Shown: piece by piece, positions 23,801 through 31,659 of the stretch
Numbering within the stretch: the first letter of the stretch is position 1
Layout of the letters: every line of letters begins with the position of its first letter
Virus record (IMG/VR): IMGVR_UViG_3300010397_000007
Span: 1-64,000 of that record
Length of the DNA stretch: 64,000 nt
Direction: 5' to 3' (one strand)
Source: a virus
The notes under the pieces: model-generated
What the model was told of the DNA's origin: nothing
The model's database searches: none
What the model saw: only the letters and a program-made list of their open reading frames with translations
Made by a program: the position numbers and the translations under genes

Positions 23801-24486
23801 CCATTGTAAGACTGGAGGGCGGAGGCTCCGAAGAAGAATGGCTGACCGCTTAGGTCGAGAGAAAAGGTATTGTCTTCGACAACGGTTGTATCGTTCTGAG
23901 AACCATCAGTGACGAGGTTGGTAGTCCAGCCTGTCGTGTTGTTCGTACCGTAGCCCGTGACGTGAATTAGCTCGTTAGGGCCGTTCGCTTGGGTGGTATT
24001 AAATGTATTGTGGTCGATCTCAACTGGGCCATTGCCGGAGACCGTGACACATGTGTTATTCGACGTAGTCGTGGTAAATGTGTTGTGGTCAATGCGGATG
24101 TATCCCTGACCTGGGGAGCCATCTCCCGTAACGGGGTATTGGTTGGCCGTTCCTGCGGGATTGCAATTCGTGACGATGAATCCAGTCATCCGCTGGATTG
24201 CAGAGGAGCTTGGCGGGCTGTTAAGTTGAAAGCCCCAGAGAGAAAGAGTAGTGTTGCCGCCGCCATCAATGGTGATTGCTTTGGAAGCCGCGACAGCGAT
24301 CTTTGCGGAATAGGCAACCGTGCAGGGGCGGTGCGCCGCATCGATGTTTACCGTGTCCCCGCTTACTGCCGTGCTGACTGCGGTAGTCATGTCTGCTTGG
24401 GAACACGTGGGAGCGGTAACGGTTGATGCGAAGGCCGAAGCGCAACCGAATAGGAATACCAGAGCGATGAGTTTAAGAATCTTCAA
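20827..24486 (-). CDS. fibre protein with two beta-helix regions, IPT/TIG and choice-of-anchor-D domains
   Basis: The 1219-residue product starts with a signal peptide (MKILKLIALVFLFGCASAFA). A right-handed beta-helix-type region (about 25-410) has recurring 'IDHNTF/VEDNTF' rungs. An IPT/TIG domain follows (INPVLGPVGTSVTITGSNFG, about 420-505), then a second pectate-lyase-like beta-helix (about 530-1050) and a C-terminal choice-of-anchor-D/ASH-type Ig domain (LTNTGSFVLSISSIVLGGTN...). Beta-helix proteins on phage tails commonly bind or cleave polysaccharide. The domain mix looks borrowed from exported acidobacterial proteins. It overlaps the previous gene by 4 nt. Confidence 0.65.
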   Translation of the reverse strand: MKILKLIALVFLFGCASAFASTVTAPTCSQADMTTAVSTAVSGDTVNIDAAHRPCTVAYSAKIAVAASKAITIDGGGNTTLSLWGFQLNSPPSSSAIQRMTGFIVTNCNPAGTANQYPVTGDGSPGQGYIRIDHNTFTTTTSNNTCVTVSGNGPVEIDHNTFNTTQANGPNELIHVTGYGTNNTTGWTTNLVTDGSQNDTTVVEDNTFSLDLSGQPFFFGASALQSYNGARTIFRHNLLINMQIDQHGTPGLANVGARFFDINNNEFRQVASSGGPTPQQCCYIEIRAGSGFIHDNTHSGTNATSNVGIDMFEEDTGTWPRAYQAGSGWNGQTDGHSTCASGTRNTAPIYIWNNDAAIAIKGDGGENPGVDINRDYFVSGSQPSSMFGVWTSTDTCSSTHTYTAMVYPNPVQTGGGPITPIISSINPVLGPVGTSVTITGSNFGASQAAGSSTITVNGTNVTSIASWSDTSITFTVPVGATTGNVVITVSSLVSLGTNFTVTTNGIPSTRQIDWTHVGIPGGIPSAAWPICATLSPIGGGADDSTAIQTAINNCAAGSVVKLNAGTFTIHRTGGTPTVCPGKSDDFGGGVYEAGLCLTDKSVVLRGAGANQTTINYGDGANIISMGTTYLNGTNAVYINVTAGASQGSTSITLASVAGLAIGNYLGITETNPIDSDGNPLVQTQGNSSNCTFCGHNQPTKVMIQVDRITNIAGSVVTLERPLYIDYTNAPQVYKIPMIENVGLENLKLASTVSSGTGIVFKNINLEACAHCWVHNVESDLAVDRANIYMSDVYGSEISNNYLFDGYSHLSGETYAIYGEFRLSENLVVNNIIRKARHSTILIGGSGNVFAYNYMFDSYQQLTQNSLPEKNTHGAHPYMNLWEGNYTPNINFDFVAGSASHNTVFRNYVPLLSTNPSTGTPMTGGLYALTLAYYNNYFNVYGNVFGPNTGTCTATNYERNADQADSATIYKLGYFDDGGTASPNLTLSAKVGATILRGGNWDCNSASVIWNNNVPSGSIVTTYAPSQTLPNSLYLTTTPNFFTVTGVPFPPIAPNAGTRVNALPAQICYASGPGSGGAYDPATCYGEQAPGVPIAQLTANVLTFGPQRTQTTSVSQPITLTNTGSFVLSISSIVLGGTNPSDFFQSNTCPIAGNLGISSSCVITVTFTPTAIGSRTATITLTDSASDSPQTITLNGTGISPNFSSQINAAAKPKGAYVIK

Positions 24487-25259
24487 TTTTTGAACGCCCC
24501 CGCCACAACGACCCAGTTATCGTTTGAATCCCCAGTCCAAGAAATGCTTGTCGTATTTCCCGCTGCGCGTGAGGCCGCGTGGGTTCCGCAACCGTTATGT
24601 GTGCTGTAGTTAGTGACGTGAATCGATGTGTTACCACTGGTGCCAATTGAATCTCCATTACAAGACTCAGCGAAGACGAGATCATTCGCGCCTGAGGCAC
24701 CAAGGGTTAAGGTCGTTGAAGTCCCAACGCCGTTATTCGATCCTGTCACACTCAAGGCTGTCGTCTGGTTAACGTTGTACGCGGTGATCGCGGTTACGAG
24801 AACGGAAGAGAAAATTGATGGAAGTGCGCCCGCAAGGGTAACGACGACCGTGTTCGATCCAGTCGCAGGTTGTGTTCCGTTCGGAAGCTGCCAGAGGTCG
24901 CAATAGTATTGCGGTGCTCCGACTGCTTTATGTACAGTCTGCGAGAGGGAAACGCTATTGTAAGTAACCGTGGAGACAAGGGGAGCAGTTAAGCCAGTCG
25001 TCGCTCCTACACATACATTCACCACCATCCCACGATTAGCATTTGTCGTAGTAACGTGAGTGAAAGATGCAACGGTGTTTGTCGTACACTGAGGCCCTTG
25101 TCCTGAACCGTCGCATTCGAAGTGAGTAGCGGCATCGAAGGTGACAGTCGTTCCGCCCCCGGCGGATGCTATCTGTCGCCCCGCGAGCGTATTCGTGGGA
25201 ACGTATTGCGCTGGCGCGGTGAGTGCGAAAGCTAAAAGAAATGCGAATATCTTCCTCAT
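24483..25259 (-). CDS. exported beta-rich fibre-associated protein
   Basis: The 258-residue protein has a signal peptide (MRKIFAFLLAFALTAPAQ) and a jelly-roll-like beta domain with paired Cys (HFECDGSGQGPQC, VNVCVG). It ends VVVAGAFKN. The layout 'SFTHVTTTNANRGMVVNVCV...VTYNSVSL...LWQLPNGTQPATGSN' is typical of surface beta-sandwiches in fibre clusters. It overlaps the next gene by 4 nt and is translated with the large fibres. Confidence 0.5.
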   Translation of the reverse strand: MRKIFAFLLAFALTAPAQYVPTNTLAGRQIASAGGGTTVTFDAATHFECDGSGQGPQCTTNTVASFTHVTTTNANRGMVVNVCVGATTGLTAPLVSTVTYNSVSLSQTVHKAVGAPQYYCDLWQLPNGTQPATGSNTVVVTLAGALPSIFSSVLVTAITAYNVNQTTALSVTGSNNGVGTSTTLTLGASGANDLVFAESCNGDSIGTSGNTSIHVTNYSTHNGCGTHAASRAAGNTTSISWTGDSNDNWVVVAGAFKN

Positions 25260-27847
25260 TAGTTCGCCTGTACAGTTAGGAGTCTGGGAACATCAAGAGT
25301 CGCGCCGTAGACACCGACGTTGGTTGCCGTGTCGCTCGTACGGCTTAACTTGACCCAAAGGGTCGAACCTGCGATGCATCCTGTCTTGGTGAGTCCCGTT
25401 AACGTTGCGTTCCATGTACGATTAGCGTTACCGTTGAGCGTGATAGTCCCGAGCGATTGGGCCGTGTTGAAAGCTACGTCATCTGTAGTCGATCCGTCGC
25501 CCTTCGCGCAAACCGTCGCCGCTTGCATGATGATTGTGTGACCGTTGGTAGCGTCGGTTGAGGTTAGGTCGATGGAGAGATCGAGGGATGCCCCGGAATC
25601 CCAATCGTTTGGAAGATGAATTTTGAAGTAGCCAACATCTGACGCTCCCCAAGGGGAGAGCAAGGCGTCCTTGTTATTCGTCCCAGCACGGCAAAGAGCG
25701 GCTGGAGTGGAAGCGCTGCTTAGGCCCGAAGCGGCTGTTCCGTTGACGCAAGAAGCGAAAGGAATATAGAAGGTGGAGGGAAAGTCGATAAAGGTCGGAG
25801 CCCCTGCGCCGCCCGAACGCACCATTTGGCCAGCGGTGCCGGCGGAAAGGACTGCGAGTGCAGAGGCCGTTGAATAGACAATGCCACCGTTCGAGGCGGT
25901 GATATTTGCGTTGGTTCCACCTACACTTAAAGGTACAAGCGTCGTAACGGTTGTCCCGTTGATCTTGAATACGTTCCCAGTACCTTGAGAATCGTAGGTC
26001 TTATTCGTTAGCGTATCCGTTGAAGCGCGGTAGACAAAGGTGTCGGTAACGGCTTGGAGAGTATTCGTTCCTGATCCCGTCGCAGGGCCAGTAACCGAGG
26101 TCGTACCTGAAGTCGCGCCGCCGAAGGCTACAATGCCAGTCGCAGAGCCACCAAGTCCAACTGTTAGGGTCGGAGAGACCCAAGTTAAGTTGGCCGAGCC
26201 TGCGAGTGCGGTAGCCGAGTTAAATTGAACCTGCGTGTTCGATCCGCCTGCCGCTGCGGAACCCGTAATCGCTTGGCAAGCCCATCCACTCACTGCCGTA
26301 TGCGAAAGGGCGTGAGTAGAGTCGCCGCAGTCGCCAATAGCACGATAGGTGGCAGTGTTTGAAGCAGTGATCTCGGGGATCGTCGTCGTTGAGGGGCTGG
26401 CGGCGTAAGACACGCCATTGACCTTTACGACAGTGACAGCATTTGAGGTTGAGGTTGTCGCATCGCCAGAGAGTTCAGCGATTGAATAAACGCCGGAAGA
26501 GTTTGTACGCCATATCCCCGCAGCGATGACGCTGGGATATGTTAAAGCATACGTTGTAACGGAAGCCGGCGCGAGGAGATTGACGGCGTTGGCAACGTTG
26601 GAAGGAGCCGTTCCCTGAATCAAGGAAAGCATTCCAGCGTTTCCGCTGGCGTTTGTGGCAGAATAGGAAGCTGCGGTTACGTTGCCCGCTACGTCAACTG
26701 TGAAAAGATCGGTAGATGCTGCTGCATTGCGGAAGCGGAGAAAGTTCCCCGTAGGCGTCGTATCCGTCGCACGCTTCATAGTGAAAGCGTCAGCGGCGTT
26801 AGCGCCTTGAATCTGGGTAAAGCCAGAGGCGGCAGCGTAGACGAGGTTCGCGGAATCGGTGAGAGCATTCGCGCCCGAGGAGAAGGGGACGCGAGTGGAA
26901 GTTAAGGAACCTGTGAGAATGTTCGTCAAGGCTCCGAATGTATGGGCTGACGTATCGTAGGTAACTGCTGCTGCGCCGCCTGTAGCATTGGTAAGGGCCG
27001 CGCAATTAGGATCGGCGGCGGCGAGTCCATGAAGGACAGTGTCCGCTCCGCAGACGAGAGGAGTGAAAGCGGAAGCGCCCTCTGCGAGAAGGACTCCGTG
27101 GGCTGTGGGGCTGGCGACGCCGGAGCCGCCCTGAGCCGCCGTGACTGCCGCGTTGTCTGTAAGAACATTGGCGGAAGCGTTAGGAAATGTGAAGGTCTTA
27201 ACAGTTGAAGCAGGGCCAGCGACGGTGAAGAAGCCTGAGGCCGTGCCGCCATTGGCGCTATTAAGGATCCCTGTAACCTTTGCAGTAAGATCGATTGTGT
27301 TATTAGCGATGTCGCCGTTTACAACTTGGCCGAAAGCTGGATTGCCAGCGCCGTTACCGTGTAAAAGCGTGGTCGTGGTGCCATTGTTGGCAAAGAGTGC
27401 TCCAGCGAGAGTGAAGGTGCCAGAGGTGATCTTCGCTGCGGAAAGGTTGGGAATGTCGCCAGCCGCCAAGGCACGAAGACTGACGGTTCCAGTCGTCCCA
27501 TCCGGTGTCGCGATTACCTGATTCCCAGTTAGCCCGCTAGTTAGGCCAAGCGCCAGGGTTCCAGCGCTGGTTACGGGGGATCCTGTAATCGTGTACCAAG
27601 TGCTTCCTGTCGCGCTTAATCCAACGCTCGTAACCGTTCCGCTAACGGAACCAAAAGCCACCCAACTACCGGCGATACACTTGTACCAATCTTTTGTCGT
27701 GGTCGACTTGAAGAAGAAACTGCCGTCAGGAGCGCACGAGCCGGGAATTGCCGAGCCGGAACGCACCTGGATATTGAGTACGCTGTTGTACTGCGCTGAC
27801 GCAATTCCCGTTAAGACTAAGATTAAGAAAAGTATTTTTTTCGTCAT
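25259..27847 (-). CDS. tail fibre-like repeat protein with signal peptide
   Basis: The 862-residue protein starts with a signal peptide (MTKKILFLILVLTGIASAQ) and is then rich in Thr, Ser, Ala and Gly. Fibre-type phrases recur, such as GDIPNLSAAKITSG, VNGDIANNTIDLTAKV and TDTFVYRASTDTLTNKTYDS, characteristic of phage tail fibre shafts. The C-terminus (about 690-860) is a separate beta domain (DWDSGASLDLSIDLTSTD...). It probably forms a trimeric host-contact fibre. Confidence 0.7.
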   Translation of the reverse strand: MTKKILFLILVLTGIASAQYNSVLNIQVRSGSAIPGSCAPDGSFFFKSTTTKDWYKCIAGSWVAFGSVSGTVTSVGLSATGSTWYTITGSPVTSAGTLALGLTSGLTGNQVIATPDGTTGTVSLRALAAGDIPNLSAAKITSGTFTLAGALFANNGTTTTLLHGNGAGNPAFGQVVNGDIANNTIDLTAKVTGILNSANGGTASGFFTVAGPASTVKTFTFPNASANVLTDNAAVTAAQGGSGVASPTAHGVLLAEGASAFTPLVCGADTVLHGLAAADPNCAALTNATGGAAAVTYDTSAHTFGALTNILTGSLTSTRVPFSSGANALTDSANLVYAAASGFTQIQGANAADAFTMKRATDTTPTGNFLRFRNAAASTDLFTVDVAGNVTAASYSATNASGNAGMLSLIQGTAPSNVANAVNLLAPASVTTYALTYPSVIAAGIWRTNSSGVYSIAELSGDATTSTSNAVTVVKVNGVSYAASPSTTTIPEITASNTATYRAIGDCGDSTHALSHTAVSGWACQAITGSAAAGGSNTQVQFNSATALAGSANLTWVSPTLTVGLGGSATGIVAFGGATSGTTSVTGPATGSGTNTLQAVTDTFVYRASTDTLTNKTYDSQGTGNVFKINGTTVTTLVPLSVGGTNANITASNGGIVYSTASALAVLSAGTAGQMVRSGGAGAPTFIDFPSTFYIPFASCVNGTAASGLSSASTPAALCRAGTNNKDALLSPWGASDVGYFKIHLPNDWDSGASLDLSIDLTSTDATNGHTIIMQAATVCAKGDGSTTDDVAFNTAQSLGTITLNGNANRTWNATLTGLTKTGCIAGSTLWVKLSRTSDTATNVGVYGATLDVPRLLTVQAN

Positions 27848-27857
27848 GTATTAGTCC

Positions 27858-28238
27858 TTAGAGAACCGCTGAAATTGTTACCGATGCGCCTCCAGAGACG
27901 GCATCAATAGAGGCGGAAACGTAACGGTAGCCCGCTAAAAGAGGAAGCGAATAGGCACCATTCGATTGATCCCAGGTGCCAATGGAGTACCATTTATTTA
28001 GATCGTTGGACGCAAGGAAATTGCCTGAAGCCGTTCCTGCTGAGACGTCAACCTGAAAATAGGCGCTAGGGCTATCTTGTCCGATATGGCTCGGAACGCG
28101 AGCATAGGCGATGGAGTTTGCTGGCAAAGCATTCGCCGCAAAGGCATAACCAGTCGTCGAAGTAACGGCAGACGCAATGGTGTTCAAGCCGCCGCGATCT
28201 GCGGAACGGATATTCGGATTTGGGGCAAACGCGGCCAT
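27858..28238 (-). CDS. small virion-surface-type protein
   Basis: The 126-residue beta-rich protein (SAYFQVDVSAGTASGNFLAS...KWYSIGTWDQSNGAYSLPLL) has no signal peptide. It lies between the fibre genes and the coiled-coil membrane protein. Composition fits a small tail or capsid accessory protein. No family is recognised. Confidence 0.5.
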   Translation of the reverse strand: MAAFAPNPNIRSADRGGLNTIASAVTSTTGYAFAANALPANSIAYARVPSHIGQDSPSAYFQVDVSAGTASGNFLASNDLNKWYSIGTWDQSNGAYSLPLLAGYRYVSASIDAVSGGASVTISAVL

Positions 28239-28273
28239 GTTTATCTCCTAGTTATTACCTAATTATATACGCC

Positions 28274-28489
28274 CTAATGCTTGTGACCTCCGAGGTAGGC
28301 CAGCAATCCGGCCCATGCGATTCCAAGCAGAGCCAACCCTCCCCGCCAAAATGTAATTTGCTCCGTATGCCTCTTCTGGGTTTCCTTAATCGGCTTGATT
28401 TCGTCATTTAGCAGGCGCGTAACTTCGTCATGATAGGCCTTCAAATTCTCCTCAATCCGCGCTACTCTCGTGCTTACTGTTTCACCCAT
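28274..28489 (-). CDS. XhlA-like coiled-coil plus TM protein, holin-type
   Basis: The 71-residue protein has an N-terminal heptad helix (VARIEENLKAYHDEVTRLL...) and a C-terminal TM helix (FWRGGLALLGIAWAGLLAYLG). This is the architecture of XhlA/haemolysin-type phage lysis proteins. It may join the lysis set at 15.3-16.3 kb. It overlaps the upstream gene by 8 nt. Confidence 0.5.
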   Translation of the reverse strand: MGETVSTRVARIEENLKAYHDEVTRLLNDEIKPIKETQKRHTEQITFWRGGLALLGIAWAGLLAYLGGHKH

Positions 28490-29354
28490 TTGCTACCCCT
28501 TTAGAGCCGAAGATGAAGCGGGAATGTGGGTAGCGAGCGTTGTAGTAGCCGTCGAAACCTGAATCACGAACTTCATTTTCAGCGGTATTTAGAGCAATTC
28601 CGTGTGCCGTTTGCTTGTCCTTGCCTTGAGCCAGCGCCTCGGTAAAAGCTGTGACATAGGAGCCCTTGAATTCGTCGGAGTCCGTTGTCGCAAAGGAATA
28701 GTTACCGGAGACACGATGGGCGAATTTTTTCCCAGCCATCTCCGCATCAGGGAGGGAACCGTCTTTGTAGACATGAAATCCTGCGGGGGCTTGGGGGTCG
28801 AGCCTAAGGCGTTGGGCCTCGGAGCCGACGCCGGAAGCTCCGCGACGTGAGCCGTCGATTACGTCAAGCTTCGCGTCGGAGTAATGGGTACCTTGAAACG
28901 GGGCGCGAAGGGGGGTAGCGTTGCGAACAGACTCGAAGCGCTCGTCAAAGGTTGAAGGGACAAAGTCGGGGCGTTGCTCGTCGCCAACGATGGAATGCTC
29001 AGCGCGACCGAGATGATAGATGGTCTTTTCACCCAAGCTGGCTGCGTGTTCGGTTGCGGCTTTCTTAGACGGCGTTACGGCGACAACGTTGAGATGGTGC
29101 AGGCCAGTCTGGGGATCGAAGTGTGTCCCCACGGCTGCATTGCTATGCCGATTAAAGATGTCTTGATGCTGCGCGACGAAGGCGTCGTAATCTTCAGGAG
29201 AGGGAGCTTGATGGGAGATGTACTCGCTCTCAGGCATAGCGGAGGTAGCCCATTCATTGCGGCCATTCATGGACTCGCCGGTACGAGGGTCAGTAGTCGA
29301 GCCGCCTGATCGGTGATGCTCTGCGAGGGGATGTTCTTTAGTCTCCACCTGCAC
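28482..29354 (-). CDS. polyvalent-type internal protein with ART-like segment
   Basis: The 290-residue protein has two segments seen in phage internal or polyvalent proteins: GTHFDPQTGLHHLNVVAVTP with the following helix (about 75-110), and GTHYSDAKLDVIDGSRRG then GVGSEAQRLRL...VYKDGSLPDAEM (about 155-215). The second recalls ADP-ribosyltransferase-like domains injected with phage DNA. No catalytic triad can be confirmed by eye. It overlaps the large internal protein gene by 17 nt. Confidence 0.4.
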   Translation of the reverse strand: MQVETKEHPLAEHHRSGGSTTDPRTGESMNGRNEWATSAMPESEYISHQAPSPEDYDAFVAQHQDIFNRHSNAAVGTHFDPQTGLHHLNVVAVTPSKKAATEHAASLGEKTIYHLGRAEHSIVGDEQRPDFVPSTFDERFESVRNATPLRAPFQGTHYSDAKLDVIDGSRRGASGVGSEAQRLRLDPQAPAGFHVYKDGSLPDAEMAGKKFAHRVSGNYSFATTDSDEFKGSYVTAFTEALAQGKDKQTAHGIALNTAENEVRDSGFDGYYNARYPHSRFIFGSKGVANG

Positions 29355-31659
29355 CTCCCCGAGCCTGCTTCGCTAATTTGGCAGCTTTCTGTAACTGTTC
29401 GCCAAGCGGTAGGTTAGGATTTTCCGTCTTCACTTTCTGTAACATTGCATTGTCAAGTTCCGCGCCTTGCTTCGTCATCGTATGGTTCTCGACACGAGGT
29501 TTATTGCGAGTCTTGAAGTTCTCTGCTTGTTCGGCGCTTGATGTCTTCGCTTTCGGAGTTTTAATTCCCTGCGCTGCAAGTTGGCGATCCTGGGCATCCC
29601 GTAGCTTTTCAAGCGTTTTCATCTTCTCGCCTGTGGTTGCTGCGTTTTCATACTTGTGTTGCAGATTCCTAACCTCGGCATCCAACGCAACGCTATTGTT
29701 ATTTCCCGGCGCTCGACGAGTCGCGAGGTCAACGTCACTCTCAGGCGTCAATGCGCGTTGCACAATATCAGGCGTAACGGGCGTTTGGAATAAGTCACCT
29801 TGAGGAGGAAATTTTCCAGCCGGAAAATCCCCTGGGCTCTCATTTGGGAATAGCAAATCCTGCGGAGGCCCAGCGGGCTTAATCTGCCCTGGCGCTACGA
29901 AAGCGGGAGGCTGTTGGAGAGACGGGCGATATGGGAGTTCGGATTGCGGTGTGCTAGGTTGGCCAATGGGCTCCATCTCCGACCCCATTTGGATCGGTCG
30001 TGACATGCCTGCACGTTCAGGCAGAAGTAATCCTTTGCGTTCTGCTCGGGTAACATTTTCGGCTTCCCCAGGGATGGGCGGTCTTCCCGTTTGAGAAGGT
30101 TCCCCGATGGGTTCCATTTCGGAACCGAGTTCGATCGGAGCAGATGGCAATAGACCTCTAATCTGTGGCGGAATGTAGTTCTGAGAAGACGGAACGCCCT
30201 TTACGTTTCCTGCGTTCAACACTCGGGCTATCCCGGTGCGAACAGGTGCATTCCCGAGGACACGTTGAGCAACCTTTCCAGTGATCCCTGTATGCCCGCC
30301 AAATAAATCCTCACCCTTCGCGGCATTGACCTTCCGCGTGATTCCAGCTTTCGCATCGATCAAATCAGACATGCGCTGATTGAGGTCGGCGGCTTCTGGA
30401 ACCTTCTCGTTAACGGCATTCTTCAACCGATTCGCCGTGTCTCCCATCGCACGAGCGATGCTTGCCTCGATCGGTTGCGTGTTCTTGTAAGCACCGAGGT
30501 CGGAAGCAGCTTTTTGAATATCTGTCTTGAGATTATTGATCTCATAGGGAGTTCCTTGGGTCTTGCCATACTTGGTCTTTAACGCAGTACGGAGTTCTTC
30601 TAAGCGTGAAGTACTCCCTGCGATCTTTTGCGTTTCTCCTATCGCTTTATCAATTGCGCTATCAATAATCGGTTCCGCATCGATAAGCTGCCGAGAATTT
30701 GGATGATTCTGGAGAATGTTGTCAGCGGAGGACTTTAGTTCACCGAGCCTCGCGTCGATTTTTCCTGGCTTATTAGGTGCTCCTGCTAAGCCTTTCTTTG
30801 TCCCTACCAATCCTTCATCTACGATCCCTCGCGCTGGGTCTGTGCCTGTACGAACGTCCGCAGCAGTCTCACCAACATTTTCAAATGTCATTGGAGAAAC
30901 AATCTTCTGGGCGAGCGCGTTGCGAGCAGGGGCCGTAGCATCAGCTACGACTTTGGGAATATTCATTCCGATGTCTGTTAGCTTCCCGGCAATAACCGTT
31001 CCTGCTCCCTGCCCTATAGCTTCAGGAGCTACTTCAAGAGCAGACTCAGGAGTTACTTTAGGGACTGAATCGATGTTTCCAAATGCACCAGAATTTTTGT
31101 CACGATAAGCTGCTTCAGCTACATCCATGGCGTCAACGCCGGAGAGCCGACGAAGGCCTTTGCGGAATGAGTTGCCGCCGTAAACACTGGGGGATTTCTG
31201 CATCTCCTCCGGCGTCGCCTTATCCTTAAAGGCGTGATAAATTGCGGATGGCATTCCGCCAATCATTTCGCCTGTCGATACAGCTCCACGTCCCAACGTT
31301 TTGTAGACCTCAGGATCAACGATTGGATTCGTCGCGAGATCGAGAGCGCGTTTGCCGGTGAAATTGGCAGGATTTTTGGCGAGCGTTTGATCGATGGCTT
31401 CCTTTACAGTCGTCGGCCCCGTGTCCTCCTCCATCTGCATCTTCTGATAAGGAGCCTTCGGCATGGGGGGAGCACCGTTGCCTGCGGAGATGCCAAAGGA
31501 CGTAGGCTTCCCCGTTACATGAGAAAGATAAGCTGCTTGATCTTCCCTGCTCGCCTTAGCGAAGTCGGGATCGAATGAAGACACATATTGCGATTGTTCA
31601 TCAGGGGATGCACTGAGGAACGATTGATCCTTTAGGAGTTGCTTAGGGTCAATGGGCAT
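29338..31659 (-). CDS. large internal virion/ejection-type protein
   Basis: The start chosen (MPIDPKQLLKDQSFLSASPD) has GGAGG 5 nt upstream; longer in-frame starts run back through unrelated sequence in the next gene. The 773-residue protein is helical and Ala/Lys/Pro-rich, with a degenerate internal repeat around 510-570 (ELGSEMEPIGEPSQ and QMGSEMEPIGQPS). Its place after two smaller helical proteins and the tail genes matches ejected internal proteins of podoviruses (analogues of T7 gp14-gp16). No lytic transglycosylase motif was seen. Confidence 0.55.
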   Translation of the reverse strand: MPIDPKQLLKDQSFLSASPDEQSQYVSSFDPDFAKASREDQAAYLSHVTGKPTSFGISAGNGAPPMPKAPYQKMQMEEDTGPTTVKEAIDQTLAKNPANFTGKRALDLATNPIVDPEVYKTLGRGAVSTGEMIGGMPSAIYHAFKDKATPEEMQKSPSVYGGNSFRKGLRRLSGVDAMDVAEAAYRDKNSGAFGNIDSVPKVTPESALEVAPEAIGQGAGTVIAGKLTDIGMNIPKVVADATAPARNALAQKIVSPMTFENVGETAADVRTGTDPARGIVDEGLVGTKKGLAGAPNKPGKIDARLGELKSSADNILQNHPNSRQLIDAEPIIDSAIDKAIGETQKIAGSTSRLEELRTALKTKYGKTQGTPYEINNLKTDIQKAASDLGAYKNTQPIEASIARAMGDTANRLKNAVNEKVPEAADLNQRMSDLIDAKAGITRKVNAAKGEDLFGGHTGITGKVAQRVLGNAPVRTGIARVLNAGNVKGVPSSQNYIPPQIRGLLPSAPIELGSEMEPIGEPSQTGRPPIPGEAENVTRAERKGLLLPERAGMSRPIQMGSEMEPIGQPSTPQSELPYRPSLQQPPAFVAPGQIKPAGPPQDLLFPNESPGDFPAGKFPPQGDLFQTPVTPDIVQRALTPESDVDLATRRAPGNNNSVALDAEVRNLQHKYENAATTGEKMKTLEKLRDAQDRQLAAQGIKTPKAKTSSAEQAENFKTRNKPRVENHTMTKQGAELDNAMLQKVKTENPNLPLGEQLQKAAKLAKQARGGAGGD

